Assembly (NCBI RefSeq): GCF_024713945.1
Contig: NC_134684.1
Span: 3,286,001 to 3,350,000 of the forward strand
DNA length: 64,000 nt
Source: Dermatophagoides farinae
Taxonomy: Eukaryota > Arthropoda > Arachnida > Sarcoptiformes > Pyroglyphidae
Direction: 5' to 3'
The translations under genes were made by a program, and so were the position numbers. A model generated the notes under the pieces. It had not been told where the DNA came from. It did not search any database and worked only from the letters and a program-made list of their open reading frames with translations. Each line of letters opens with the position of its first letter. Positions within the stretch are counted from its first letter, which is position 1. This document shows positions 1-13,957 of this stretch, in pieces.

Positions 1-5
1 TTACA

Positions 6-3000
6 ATGATAAAAGATCATCTATGCAATCGTGAAATGTTGAATAAGATCGAAACATCATTAATTGGTAATGGTAAACAGCGATTTTTATTGGAATCCAG
101 TTATCAGATGCTTGCCTATATATCCGATATATTCAATGCATTGGAATATAAATATGTTCTACTTAAAAATCGTAAAGATGGCAGTGGTGGTGAAGAAGAT
201 ATTAAACAGAAAAAAGATGATGGTAAAATCAAATCATCTATTTCAAATCGATTGTTTATTGATGATGACTTTGATGTTGATGTTGAAAATACGACCATAA
301 TCGATACTGATGATGAAATGGATCTTGATTATGAAGATGATGAAGAGTTGGCTGGAAAATTATGTACATTTACTCATACAGCTAAAGATTTTATCAATCA
401 ACATTGGTATCATTGTCATACATGTAAAATGTTGGACGGTGTTGGTGTTTGTACTGTATGTGCAAAAGTTTGTCATCGAAATCATGATATAACATATTCA
501 AAATATGGATCATTTTTTTGTGATTGTGGTGCAAAAGAAGATAGTTCATGTAAAGCATTGGTAAAACGTCAACCAAATGCCAGTGATCGGGATAAAAAAC
601 TATTAAAAAAACGTAGCCAACAACAACAACAACAACAACATCATCAAACGGCAACATTGACCGGCAATAAATCCAATAATAACAAAGTAGATGATAAAAA
701 AATGACATTTATCGATAAAAAACGTGCCTTACATATATCAAAATATTGGTATACATCATTCTATTCGCTTGATTCACATCAATCAAAATTATCGGATAAT
801 TATAAAATGTCTCGCAATAGATTCTCAGCCAATCCAATGATTGTACAAAATTATGAACGTTTTGGTTTGAAATATGAAAATCTTGATAATTATAGTTCAT
901 TATTCATGTCGTATATCGTGCCGATTTCGGATACGGTCATTTCACTTGTTGAATTTTTTGTACCAATTTTGCAAAATTTTTTCGATATTCATTCAGAATT
1001 GGGTTATTTAACCAATATTCGAAAAGCATTTGATGAACATCATAGTTCAACAAATTCATGGTCATTACAAAAATGTGAACAACTTATGGCAGTGCAGAAA
1101 GCATGGCAAGATTCAGTTTTCGATAATGTTCAAATATCAAATGATCAATCACATTCGGCACGTCATGTATCCATAATGAGCGGTTCAGTTGTACATCGTA
1201 ATTCAATGTTGGTGATTGGTGCCAATGCATATGATAATTATTGTTCGAATTTATCTCAACAGCAGCCATCATCAGCTTATTATCCATGTTTGATGGCCAT
1301 TGCACATGATAAAAATCGTTTATCAATCATACATCTAAATCAATTACTTGGTCAAGTTTATTCAAATTCACGAAAGAAATTAAATCCACAAAAAATTGCA
1401 GCCATTTCGTTTCCATTCACAATAATATCAATATCGAATAATCCATTGAATGATGAATTGATAGCTATATCTGGAATTAAAGAATGTCATATTCTTACAT
1501 TAGCTGCTAATGGAACCATTACTGGACATTATCCATTATCAATGCCATTTGATAATAATAATCATTTGATTAAAACTTATTGGTTTCCTGATCGCCATAC
1601 AGAATTGGCTGTTGTAACATTTGATTTCATCAAAATTTATGATTTATCCCGAGAAAATCGTGATGAACCTATTTACAATTTTGTCATCACTCAACGAAAA
1701 ATTCGTGATATGACTTTTTTCTCATGTAAAGATCGTAATGGTGAAAGTAAACGTTTCATTCTAATTTTTTCTAGCCGTGGCCATATTTATGCTGAAGAAT
1801 TGAATGCCGAAAGTCAATGTTCATCATCAAATGATGTATTCTATGTTACATCAATTTTGAATGTTTCATATCCAAAACAATGGAATCCAAATAATCAATC
1901 AACAGTAGTCGGAAATTCCATCTATTATTCACATTTATTGCAAATGTTATTTGTCAGTTTTCTTTCTGGTTTTTCATTCTGTTCCCCATTTGGCATACGA
2001 AACATTTATGATCAGAAAATTACGAATATAACATCTTTGGATTTACAATCATCAATAGCAAATAATAATAATAATAATTCATCGAAACAGGATTCATCAT
2101 TGATCACACAATCAGATCTTTCATCTTCATCATCATCACCACCACCGATTCAATCACATCAACAACCATTGTATCGATGGACCGAAGTTTTACAACATCC
2201 TGGCCTTATTTTTGCATTAACGCATACGAATAATCCAATTTGTTTTATGATTGAATCAAATCGTATAAAAATTCAAGAATTAAAACCGAAGAAAAAAATT
2301 ATTGATTTTGTTGCCATTTCATCACAACTCAATGATCAATATCGCTCAAAAATTACAACATTATTATCATTATGTGATGATGGTTCATTACGATTTTATC
2401 GTGCCGTTCAAGAACAAACTAATTTCTGGTTAAAGCCTGAAATTTATAATCTAGATGGAATGCCAGCCTATCATTCATCCACGATGTCAAAGAACGCTGA
2501 ATCAAAATCATCATCACGTGCTGGTTCAAATGAACCACAACAATCATCGTCATCAACATCGAATAAATCAACTCCTCATTTTGCTGTAGATTTTTTCGAA
2601 AGATGTACCATGTTGAATGATATTGAATTTGGTGGATCCGATGTATTAGAAGTATATAATGTACAACAGATAAAAAATCGTCTAAATTCAACCAATATGT
2701 ACATTGCCTGTACAAAGCCAAATGGTTTCAGCATAACTGTCACACAGACCGGTTCTTTCGATATGGTTATGGCTGGTGTACGTGTTAATCTAGGTGTATG
2801 TGATCCAGCACGTGCGCCTACAGCTATTGAAGTATTTGGCCGAACCGTTTGGGTAGCTGTCAATCGTCATCGATGGTTTGATATACCATTCACACGATCT
2901 GAGATGAAAAAATTAGTCGAAACAAATACTTTCAGTATAAGATTTGCTCCCAGTGGTGATTCAAATCAGGTAACCATTGTTGACTCAATTCGTGTTTATG

Positions 3001-6000
3001 GCCGTCTCCGTGATCTTGTTGGATTACCATCGGTGAATGAAGAAGAAACTGCTAATGCTATTGCAAATACTAATGGAACTAGTAATGCACCATTCGGTGA
3101 TTTACGACGTAGATTAACACAATCGGCAATGCAGCAACGATCATCATCAATATCGATGAAATCACCGATTCAAAAATTACGTCTTCTTCTATATGCTCCT
3201 TGTATTACTGATGATGAATTGATTATTACGATGAAATCAACAAACCAATCTATCATCGTTGTAAATCGTTTGATGGCCAATTCATTGGATGTATTGGAAT
3301 CATTAATATCGTTTACGAAATCAACATCCGAAATGAACATTGATCAACGACCGCGAGCATCATCGGCAATATGGATAATGACTGCACGTGATCTATGTAA
3401 TGGGCAAGAATTTAAGCAAAAATGTGACACATCATTATCTATCGCATCGAAATTATTGACCATATCATTGAGTAATCGTTTGGATAAATCAATTTGTTTG
3501 CTATTAGCAAAACTTTTACCATCACGTAATCAATATGATGAACATCGTGGGGATATTCTTTTCGAGAATGGTATTGAAAATCTCAGTCGTGTTGATGATA
3601 TTAACGTATATCGTTATTATCTCTCATGGTTCCGAGAAAATGTACACGAATATCCGAAAAATTTTATCCGTTTCATAATGAAATATTTTAGTAAAAATTC
3701 CAATGATCCGCATACATATACTGTACAATTTTGCAGCTATCTTGTTGATTTATTCTGGCGTCTATATTCACTACGACCATCGAATGATCTGACCAGTCCA
3801 TTGACAATGGTTGGCCATTATTACGGTCTGGAACAAGTAGTCGGTTCATTGGTATTTATTTTACATTCATCAACATATGCCATCATATCATCAACGACGT
3901 CTGTTGATCAACAAAATGATAATCAACAGAAAGTGATGAATAAATGTTCACAATTGCTAATACAAATGTTATGTGCTCTAGATCCACGAATTACTTTTGC
4001 AACGAAAAAAGCCTTATTAAGAATTTTGTATTCAATTTCGAGTGGTGTTTATCGTCATCATATAGAAAGACAATCATCATGTAATCGTACAACATCTGTA
4101 TCAAAACAGTCAAGTGCCTCTTCATCTGCCATTGGTAAATCGGATAGTAATCGTGAACGACGTCCTTCTGCACGTTATTTAGCGACTCATCGTCATCAGA
4201 ATACTGCTAATGTATCTATCAATAATCAAGAACCATCAACATCATCAGTTGGAAGTCTTTTACATAGACAAGGTGCAACAAGGCGTTCACGATCATCCGG
4301 ATTTAGTTCAAGTTGGTGGACAACCACCAATCGACCTGATTCATCATCAAACACTGGTGGTGGTGCTAGTTCACTTAGTGGTCAAGGATCAGGATCCCTA
4401 TTTGGATCAATATCAAGTCGAAGACAAAATACAGCAGCCGCCAGCCTCTTGGAACGTGTTAGTGAATCAATATTGGATTCAGATTTTGATCCATATCAAA
4501 ATCTATTACTTAATATTGATAGTGAATTTCCATATTTTCAAGATCTTATGGCCAATCTTCGTCGTGAAAACCAAGAACAGAATGAACAAGAAATATTCGA
4601 ATCAATCACAGGTGAAGATGATGATGATGACGAAGAAGAAGAAGAAGATGATGATGATGATGATGATGACGACGACGACGACGATAATGATGTAGATGTT
4701 GATCTTGATGGTGAAGAATTGGATATTTCACGTTTGGCCGAAATAACTTCTGATAATAACTATGGTGCTATTGGTGATAGATCATCTGCTCCTCCTCCAT
4801 TGTTTCCACCGAATTCTGGTTCAGATAATGGTGCTAATGTACAACAGCAACAACAATCAATACCATTGGAAGAAGTATTAGAGGTTGAAGATGTTCCTGT
4901 TGATGATGATGAAGATGATGACGAAGACGACGACGACGATGACGAAGAAGACGAATTTGAAACTATGGATGAAGATGAAATGATGGAAATTGCTATTGCA
5001 TTAAGTTTGGAAGACCAACAACGAGGAGATAGCGGTGGTAGAGCCGATGGTGAATCGAATTCAATCGAAATTGATGTTGAAAGACAACAACCAAGTCGTA
5101 CATTAGAGGAAATTGTTGCCGATTACCAGAGACAACGAATACAGCGCCAAAGACAACGAGATCATCATCAACAAGGTTCATCTAATATTATTCTACCTGA
5201 AGAAGATGAAGAGGATATTGTACGGCAACAACAATCCAGTCAGGAACATCATCAATCATCACAACAATCTGATCCTGGTCAAGCTTCATCACATTATTCC
5301 GTACATTCAGAATCAGATGATGATGATGAAGAATTATTTGATGATGAAATAAAATTGGCCGATACAACTATGGAATCAATTGAAGTGGAAGAAGAACATG
5401 AATTTGATGATGATGACGATGAATTGATTTCCATGGAAGCATCAACACAATCATTAAAAGGTGCTAAACAGATTTCGAAATCAACTGAAGCAATCACAAA
5501 TAAACGTTGTAGCAGTGGACATGTGTCTAGTTCTGGAACAAATAATATTTCATCTACTCATCTACATGCTGGTCAATCACAAAAACAATCATCAAACACA
5601 ACTGTTTCAATAAGCGATGGTCAACAATCAAAATCAAAAGAAAAAGATTCAAAAACACAGCAAAAAGAAATTCAAAAGAATAGAAAACGACTTCGTCGAA
5701 TGGTAACCAGTAAATTATGTTTAGCTTTATTGAAACAAATGAATCAATCATTCGATAATATGATCAAATTGAATGGCATACAAGCTATACCATTTCTACA
5801 GGTTCTTACCATACTTACGGATTTTAATTATACCGAATCTGACCAGAAAGAATTTGCCATCATTTTCAATCAAATTATGAAAAAATTATTAGATCATTTA
5901 TTGGCTAAATCATCAAATGATTCAATAATAAATGTTTCGGAATCAGCTTCAACAACAAATGATACGACAGCAAGTCCATCACATATTAAATTACGTTGCC

Positions 6001-9000
6001 ATAATAAATCCATCTCTCAATACAAAGATCGTATTGAACATATAGCAGAAAATGAAATCCATCTATTAACGATGCGATTATTCAATATATTTTTATCATA
6101 TTTTAAACGTTTCCCAACAATTACATGGCAAACATTTTTATCCAAAGATTTACCGATAAATGAAAGTTTCCGACAATTGATACCATCATCACAATCTGGA
6201 CAAATGAAATCTTCTTTCGTAACATTCAATGAAGAAAGTATTAAAGCTTCCACTTTGACAACGGCTAACACAACTTCCATACATCAAAGCCTATTGTTAG
6301 CGGCTGCACAATTGATACAATCCAATACCAATGTGTTGGATTACTGTTATACAATGTTACATCATCTATTGAAACATTATTGGCGACAAATGGCTATTCA
6401 ATCTGAATCAAGTGGAACAGATTCAATGGATAATAAAACTACGACAAAATCTCAAGGATATGATCGATTGATAATTGAATATAATTCGAAGAAAAGTATC
6501 CATATGCGGGATGATCGATTATTGAATTCAATGTTTATACCTACAGATTTAAGACCATTTTTTACCATATTACCTGAAATTGTTCAACCATCATCACCAT
6601 CACCATCCACTGCATCTAATCAGCAGCAACAAAATTCACAACAAGCTCAAGATACATCCGGTGTTGTTGTTGTGAATAATTTTACGAATTCAAGTATTAA
6701 TCTTTCAAATACTTGTACGGCAATCAATTCATTTGTATTTGCAAACCGTGCATTTGATCATTATTCAGAATTATTAACAGAAATGTCTTTACGAATGCCA
6801 TATCAATTAAAAAAATTGATATCATTCCTCAATGCTCAACAACAGCAACAACTACAAACCAAAAATGATGATAACAAAGACAAAGATTCAACAGTTGATA
6901 AAGAATCATCATCATCACAGCCATCGAAACCGATCATACCAATTGATTTTAATGTATCATGGATTGAAACATTATGTGAATATATGATGTTGCCATCAGT
7001 AACACCTTATATTCGAAAACAAGTACGAAAACTCTTGTCCAATCTATGCGGTTCAAAAGAACGTTATCGTCAAGTACGTGATTATTATGCCATCAAAACA
7101 AATCTACGTGCTGTACGACGTATTATTGTCATGCATTTTTTCGATCATTCATCATCAAATAATTCAAATCAAATGAAAATTAAATTACAAGATTTAGGTA
7201 TCACTGAAGAAGATCTTGATGATGAAGAACAATTAGATGAATTGATTCGTATAATAATTGCAACGGTCATTCAAAATGATGACAATAAAGCCAATACAAT
7301 GATGATGACAATGATGTCATCTGATCAACATCGTCTATTGAATCTTCCTTATGCACAATTAATCAATCTGGTCGAATATCTGAAAGCTTGTCTGGATATT
7401 GCATCTACACGTGTACACAATTGGCAACGGCTTTGTCGTCATGAAATTCGTATCATACCATTTTTGTTTCGAATTTCATTCCTATTCGGTGAAGGAATTT
7501 CTTCAATCATATTGCAATTATTAAGCTTAGCATTATTCTCATCATCGGATAGCAAGAGCAGAAAACCAGAAGAGAAAAATCTGACCAACAATCTTATTTC
7601 CATTGGTAATCGTATTCATTCTAATTCTAATCATTTGTTGAAACTAATTTATTATTTTTTGACAGATAATAAAACAGATGACAATGTTAAAGATTCAGGA
7701 AAATCTTCTACATCACATGGTAATCATCAATCATTCATATGTTGTTATGTATTTGTCGTATTGGATCGTCAAATACTTTCACATTTTATTCGTTTCTTTT
7801 TGCTGGAATCAAATTCAACACAACAACGTTGGGCTACTCATTCATTACTTTATATGTTCTATGAATCGCTACAGCCCATTCATCAGGAACAATTTCTTTC
7901 CTTATTTTGGCAATTATGGCCAAGTATTGCTTGTTATGGAAAACGTGCTTCTCAATTCGTCGATCTATTGGGCTATTTCACATTGTCTATATCAAAGTTA
8001 CATCAATCATCTAGTTCAACACGTTTGCAAACAAACAAAGAACGTTCATATGCCGATTCTGCTATTGGTTTGCTTCGTTATCAAAATCAAGTTCTAGCTC
8101 GGCATCCGAATTCAAATATTTATAATTCATTACAATCATTATTGGATCTAAATGGTTATTATCTGGAAACGGAACCATGTCTTGTTTGTAATAATCCTGA
8201 AGTGGATTTTGTAGCCGTCAAACTTTCAGCAATGAAATTAGATTCCAGATTTACGATCAATACACAGATTGTCAAATTGAATGGTGCGCATACTATATCG
8301 AAAATTGCTGTGAAAATTTCTGAATTGAAAAAATCAAAAATGGTTAAAACTTTATGCATCTATTATAATAATCGTTGTGTGCAATCCGTGGTAGAATTGA
8401 AGAATAAGAATACTGTCTGGTATAAGGCTAAACAGATAACGTTGGCACCATCTCAATCTGAAGTTAAAATTGAATTTACACTACCAATTGTTGCTTGTAA
8501 CCTGATGATTGAATATAGTGATTTCTATGAACAATCACATCTATCCACTGAAACATTACAATGTCCACGTTGTTCATCGGTTGTATTGGCCAATCCGGGT
8601 GTTTGTACAAATTGTGGTGAAAATGTATTTCAATGTCATAAATGTCGTGCTATCAATTATGATGAAAAAGATCCGTTCCTCTGTAATTCTTGTGGTTTTT
8701 GCAAATATGCCAAGTTTGATTATGTACTTACTGCAAGATTCACAGCATCGGCTGTCGAAGCTATTGAGAATGAAGAAGATCGAGCAAAAGCTGTACAGAC
8801 CATCAACACGTTGTTGGATAAAGCGGATAGATTATATAAAATAATTCTATCAATACGGCCAACATTAGAAAATCTATTGTTATTTTCACAAGATTATCAT
8901 AGTACCTTATATGGTAGTGATGGTAGCGGTATGGATGGAGCTAATTATGGTGGCGTTGGAAATGTGGCTTTATCTTCGTTACAAACATCTGCCATTGGAT

Positions 9001-12000
9001 CATCCACATCGGTAACTAGTTCATCATCATCATCGGTTTTGGTCAATCGATATATTCATCAATTAGCATCACGTTATAGTAATGATTGTCGTGTACATTT
9101 TGAAGAACTGTCTAAAATTGTACAAAAAATTCTATACACACGAAAAGAATTGGTGGATTATGATAATCGACAAAATGATAATCGCCATAATTTAGATGAT
9201 ATTAAACGACTTTTGCATGAACATCGCAATCAACAAAATGATATGATCACAAGAACATTTGGCGGTTCAACCACATCCTTGTCATCAACATCATCATCCA
9301 CATTGGTTGATATGTCTATGGCTGCTATATCAACATCGACCACATGTAAAAAACAACAGGGTAAACAAATTCTGCCAATAGATGAACATTATCAAGGTGT
9401 TGAAACGAAAAAGAAACGCTTATCAAATGAAGATGATGAAACTTTACCAATGGATTTTAAATCAGGTCGTTGTTATGGATGTGCAAGTGCTACAATTGAA
9501 CATTGTATCATCTTACTTAAAGCTCTCGTACATAATTCACGATATAAGACCATTCTTGGTTCATCAAATTTATTCCGTGAATTAATCGATTATAATCTTC
9601 GTATTGGTACTCCATCATTTCGTGCAAAAGTTCGTGCATTGTTATGCCTATTGATAAAAGATGATTTGGAAATTACTGAAGAATTTAACAATCTATTGCT
9701 TGAAAAAATTGGTTCCGTATTGCAAACACGATTCATGACTACATTTGATTTTGGTTCCATACGTCATGAAATGTCATTATTGGCCACATCGTTTGAAAAT
9801 GAAGATAATTGCTGGGAACAACGCTTACGATGTGTTATGAAATTGTTTCTATTATCGTTACAGAATAAATCACCTGCCGTACTAGAGGCAATTACATTGC
9901 CTTGTCTTCGTATACTATACGGTTTGATTGTAAAACCAGCATTAAATGATCAGAAAAAATCCGATCAATCAAAAGCAATACAATCATCCGCTAATACAGT
10001 GGAACAATTAGCATCCGTACAATCACCATCTTCATCATGTTGCAAAAATTTGAAACCAACACGTATTCCATTTGAATCATTGAATGTCAAAGTTTCAGTT
10101 GATCTTTATCATTGGATTTCATCTGATTCTCAGACAGCATCATTTCCAGCATGGCAACAACGAAATATGAAAATACCACCGCATACAAATGAAACAATTA
10201 ATGATCCAGTAATGATAGCTCAATATAATGAATATCTTCAGAAAAAATATTTTGCTCGCTGGTTATATCTACATCAAACTGGGCAGATTCGTGATCTTAA
10301 ATCTGAATGTTTTATCGTACGTATTGCAAGTTCAACATGGATTCAAGAAGTATTATTCAATCCAACATCAAAAGCATTACGAATCGCATGTCGACAATTA
10401 TTGATGGCCCTGTTTGAACGTTTAACAAGTAAACGACGTATATTGATCGATTTGTTTACATCATTCTTGGATGATCTTTGTCAAGTTGGTGGAGAAATTG
10501 GTCTGGAATTTTATGATTTATTCAGATCAATAGTTTTCAGTGAATTTAGTGCCAAAACAATTAATATTGCAAAAAATAACCATTGGCGATATTATTTAAC
10601 ATTCTGTGGTTTGCTTCAACATCTCGGTCAATTAATATCAACCGAAATTGATCGTCTTAAACAGTTGGAAGAATCAACATTGAGTTCGGATTTTTCACAA
10701 GGTTCAGCTTTACGACAATTAGTTGAATTGATGCAATTATTTATGCGTGATGAACGTATTCGTCGTGTACATAAATCATCAATGGTTGGTTTTGTTTTGG
10801 ATGGTTATCTTTCCTTACGGAAATTGATTGTACAACGAACAAAAATGATCGATGAAACACAGGCTGCTTTGTTGGAATTATTAGAATTACTCACGACTGG
10901 AACCAGAGCTGAAACAATAAATTTTATGAAAGTCTGCATAGAATCAGTGAAAAAATGTTCTCTTCAAGATTTGAGAACACCGGTTTTCATATTCGAACGT
11001 CTTTGTTCAATTATACATCCAGAAGAAAAAGATGCAGATGAATTTTTCATTTCGTTGGAAAAAGATCCACAACAAGAAGATTTCCTACAAGGCCGAATGT
11101 TAGGTAATCCATATAGTTCGAAAGATTCTGGCATGGGACCGCTAATGCGTGATATAAAGAATAAAATCTGTCAAGAATGTGAATTGGTTTCATTGTTGGA
11201 AGATGATTCTGGTCTGGAATTGTTGGTCAACAATAAAATCATATCATTGGATTTACCGGTTAAAGAAGTTTATAAGAAAATTGTTTGTGCTGATGCACAA
11301 GGTGCACAACAACAACAGCAACAACAAGCAAGTGGACATTCATGGGCCGGAGGAACTTTCAATCTCGGTTCAGATATTTCAATTATTGATACGCTTACTG
11401 GTAATGCCTTGCAGTTGGGCTCAAATCTTGCCGCTGCTCCTGGATCTGGTAATTTGGCTACTCAATCAATCAATGTGGCTGGACCAACAATGAAAATAAT
11501 CTATCGTATACGTGGTTTGATGGGTGATGCTACAGAAGAATTTATTGAAAATTTATCCAACAAAGAATCTGTCGTTAAAGATGATGAAAAAATGTTTGAA
11601 TTGGCCAATATAATGTCTCAATCAAATGGCCTTAGTGTAATGCTTGAACGACTTCAAGCAATACAAGAGATTAATAATCGTAGTCGAAGCCTGTTGTTTG
11701 TACTTTTGAAATTATTTGGCTATTGTGTCCGTGTTATCTCAAATCGACGTACATTGATTGAACCAGAATTAAATGCCATAAGTATTATGTTGGGAATTTT
11801 ACGATTATTCCTAAAGAATCCTCATGCTGATCTTTTGACATTACCATCAGCACCTGGCGAACCATCATATTTTGAACAGCTATTAGCCATAATGGAAACA
11901 TTATTGGCTGAAGCAAGTAAAGAAAAACCAGATGTATTTGATCTATTTAATCGTGAAACCTGTGGTACATCCAATGATATACAGATGCTTTTAAATTCCG

Positions 12001-13957
12001 TATCATCACCTGATTCAATCATATTCAATAGTAATGTTGCCTCTTTGAATAATCGAATTTTACGTGTTATCACTTTTCTATCCATTGGTCATCCGGAAAA
12101 AATGTCAACTTTGATCAATAATTTCCGGCCTTATTTTGAATTCGATGATTATGATACACAGAATTTACCAGTTGCCAATGCCGATCATTGGTATGAACTT
12201 TTCTGTTCACTTGTTTCGGCTATTGAACGTAATCATAATGGTGCACGATTGAAAGATCGTATGAATGAAGAAAGATTTGTTTCGATGGCCATCGAATATC
12301 TTGTTCGTAATGCACCGTCTATGAAAAGTTTTGTTCTTCTTAATTCAGAAGAATGGAAAGAATTTACGTCAAGACCAGCGTTGAAATATGTACTTAAAAT
12401 GTTAACCGGTATGTGTCGTGGACATGAACGAACTCAAATGTTGATCACAAAAGAAGGTGTACCAATCATTCATGCATTGGAACAAGTGCTCTCGGATTCA
12501 CATATGGCAACTTTGGCCGAACATCTTATGGATGCATTGAAAGAAAATCCATCGGTTGAAGCTAAAATTCAAGAGATTCGATTGAAAACGAAAGAAGAAA
12601 AGAAACGTATTGCAATGGCTGTTCGTGAAAAACAACTTGGTGAATTAGGAATGAAAGCTAATGATAAGGGACAAGTTATGGCCGATTCTGATTTATTGAA
12701 AAAAATGGAAGGTGAATTAAAAGAAGAAAAAGGTCTTGTATGTTCAATTTGTCGTGAAGGCTATGCATATCAACCGCAAAAAGTTCTAGCCATCTATACA
12801 TTTACAAAACGTTGTAATGCTGAAGAATATGAAGAGCGAAAACCACGTAAAACGATTGGTAAGTTGAATTGATTGATTTAATGTTTCTTACAATCTTGAC
12901 ATTGTTAATTTCAATTCCAAATTTAGGTTATACTACCGTAACGCATTTTAATATTGTACATGTCGAATGTCATATGGATGCTGTACGGCATGCACGTACT
13001 CGAGATGAATGGCAATCAGCATCATTACATAATGCCAATACACGTTGTAATGGTTTATTACCGTTATGGGGCCCAAATGTTTGTGAATCGTTATTCGCTC
13101 ATGCACTATCTCGACATAATAGCTATCTACAGGAGGCTGTTGGTCAACGTGATTTTGTCGGTACAAATTCATTCTTGGGCACTGTTCATGATTTGAAATT
13201 ATTATTACTTCGATTTGCCAATACACGAACATTTTCGGAAGAGACCGGTGGTGGTGGTGCACAATCTAATCTATATCTAACGCCTTATCTAATGCATACT
13301 GCGTTATATGTAATGAATACGACAAAAATAACCGATCGCGAACGTACAGCATTCGAAGAATTATTTATGCAACAATCTACATCGAAATTATTGGAAAGTT
13401 GTTTCCAGATAGAAAGTCCATTCTTTTATTCAACTATGGTCATGTTGTTACATTCACCATCATTTTGGCAACAAAATCGTTTCTATTTTCTTCATCGTCT
13501 TATTCTTTGTTCATTGATTCGAAGTTTGCCAAATGATTCACGAGATGTCGAAACAATTTCAACGATGGAATTGCCCGAATATTCAACAATAAAACCGGCA
13601 TTAATGTTTTTTGCAATGATCAATCTATTCTACACTGTCATGTTCAAGGTAATTTTTTTCTATTTATGTTAATATTCCATTCTAATGATCTGGTTTTATT
13701 TTTTTTTCTATATTACTGTTAACCAGTCGTTGGAAAACAAAGCTGATGATGATTGGTCACAATCATTGATAGATTATATACGACATAATGATCAATCATT
13801 AATGGAATCAGCCGATCGTATGTTGGATACATTTGAAAATGATATTCTACCATCAACATCATTCGGTGAATATTGTGATGCAGCTGATTTATTACGTGGA
13901 ATGAATGCCATTGTGGATCCAGATGAATTTCTCAAGGATACTTTAAGATTATCATAA
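6..13957 (+). CDS. UBR4: E3 ubiquitin-protein ligase UBR4 (poe/pushover orthologue), 5' partial
   Basis: Giant N-degron-pathway E3 ligase. Exons are 6-12858, 12927-13648 and 13727-13957, with introns of 68 and 78 nt in consistent phase. Residues are counted from the Met at 6, but the frame is open to the window edge and vertebrate UBR4 has well over 1000 residues before the UBR box, so the true start lies outside. A UBR box spans residues 120-185 (CTFTHTAKDF onward, Cys/His zinc ligands). A galactose-binding-like beta region lies near 880-1000. Acidic and Ser-rich low-complexity sequence spans about 1400-1830. A zinc-ribbon cluster starts at 2853 (CPRC, CTNC, CHKC, CNSC). The C-terminal catalytic zinc module (known as the hemiRING) starts at 4246 (CSICREGY) and crosses the first intron into HFNIVHVECH. 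The family's conserved C-terminal region follows to the stop. Identification is very secure; the asparagine, glutamine and aspartate runs are lineage additions. Confidence 0.97.

Noticed and set aside
4210-4695. 161-codon frame overlapping UBR4
   Set aside because: An out-of-frame shadow of the low-complexity part of UBR4.
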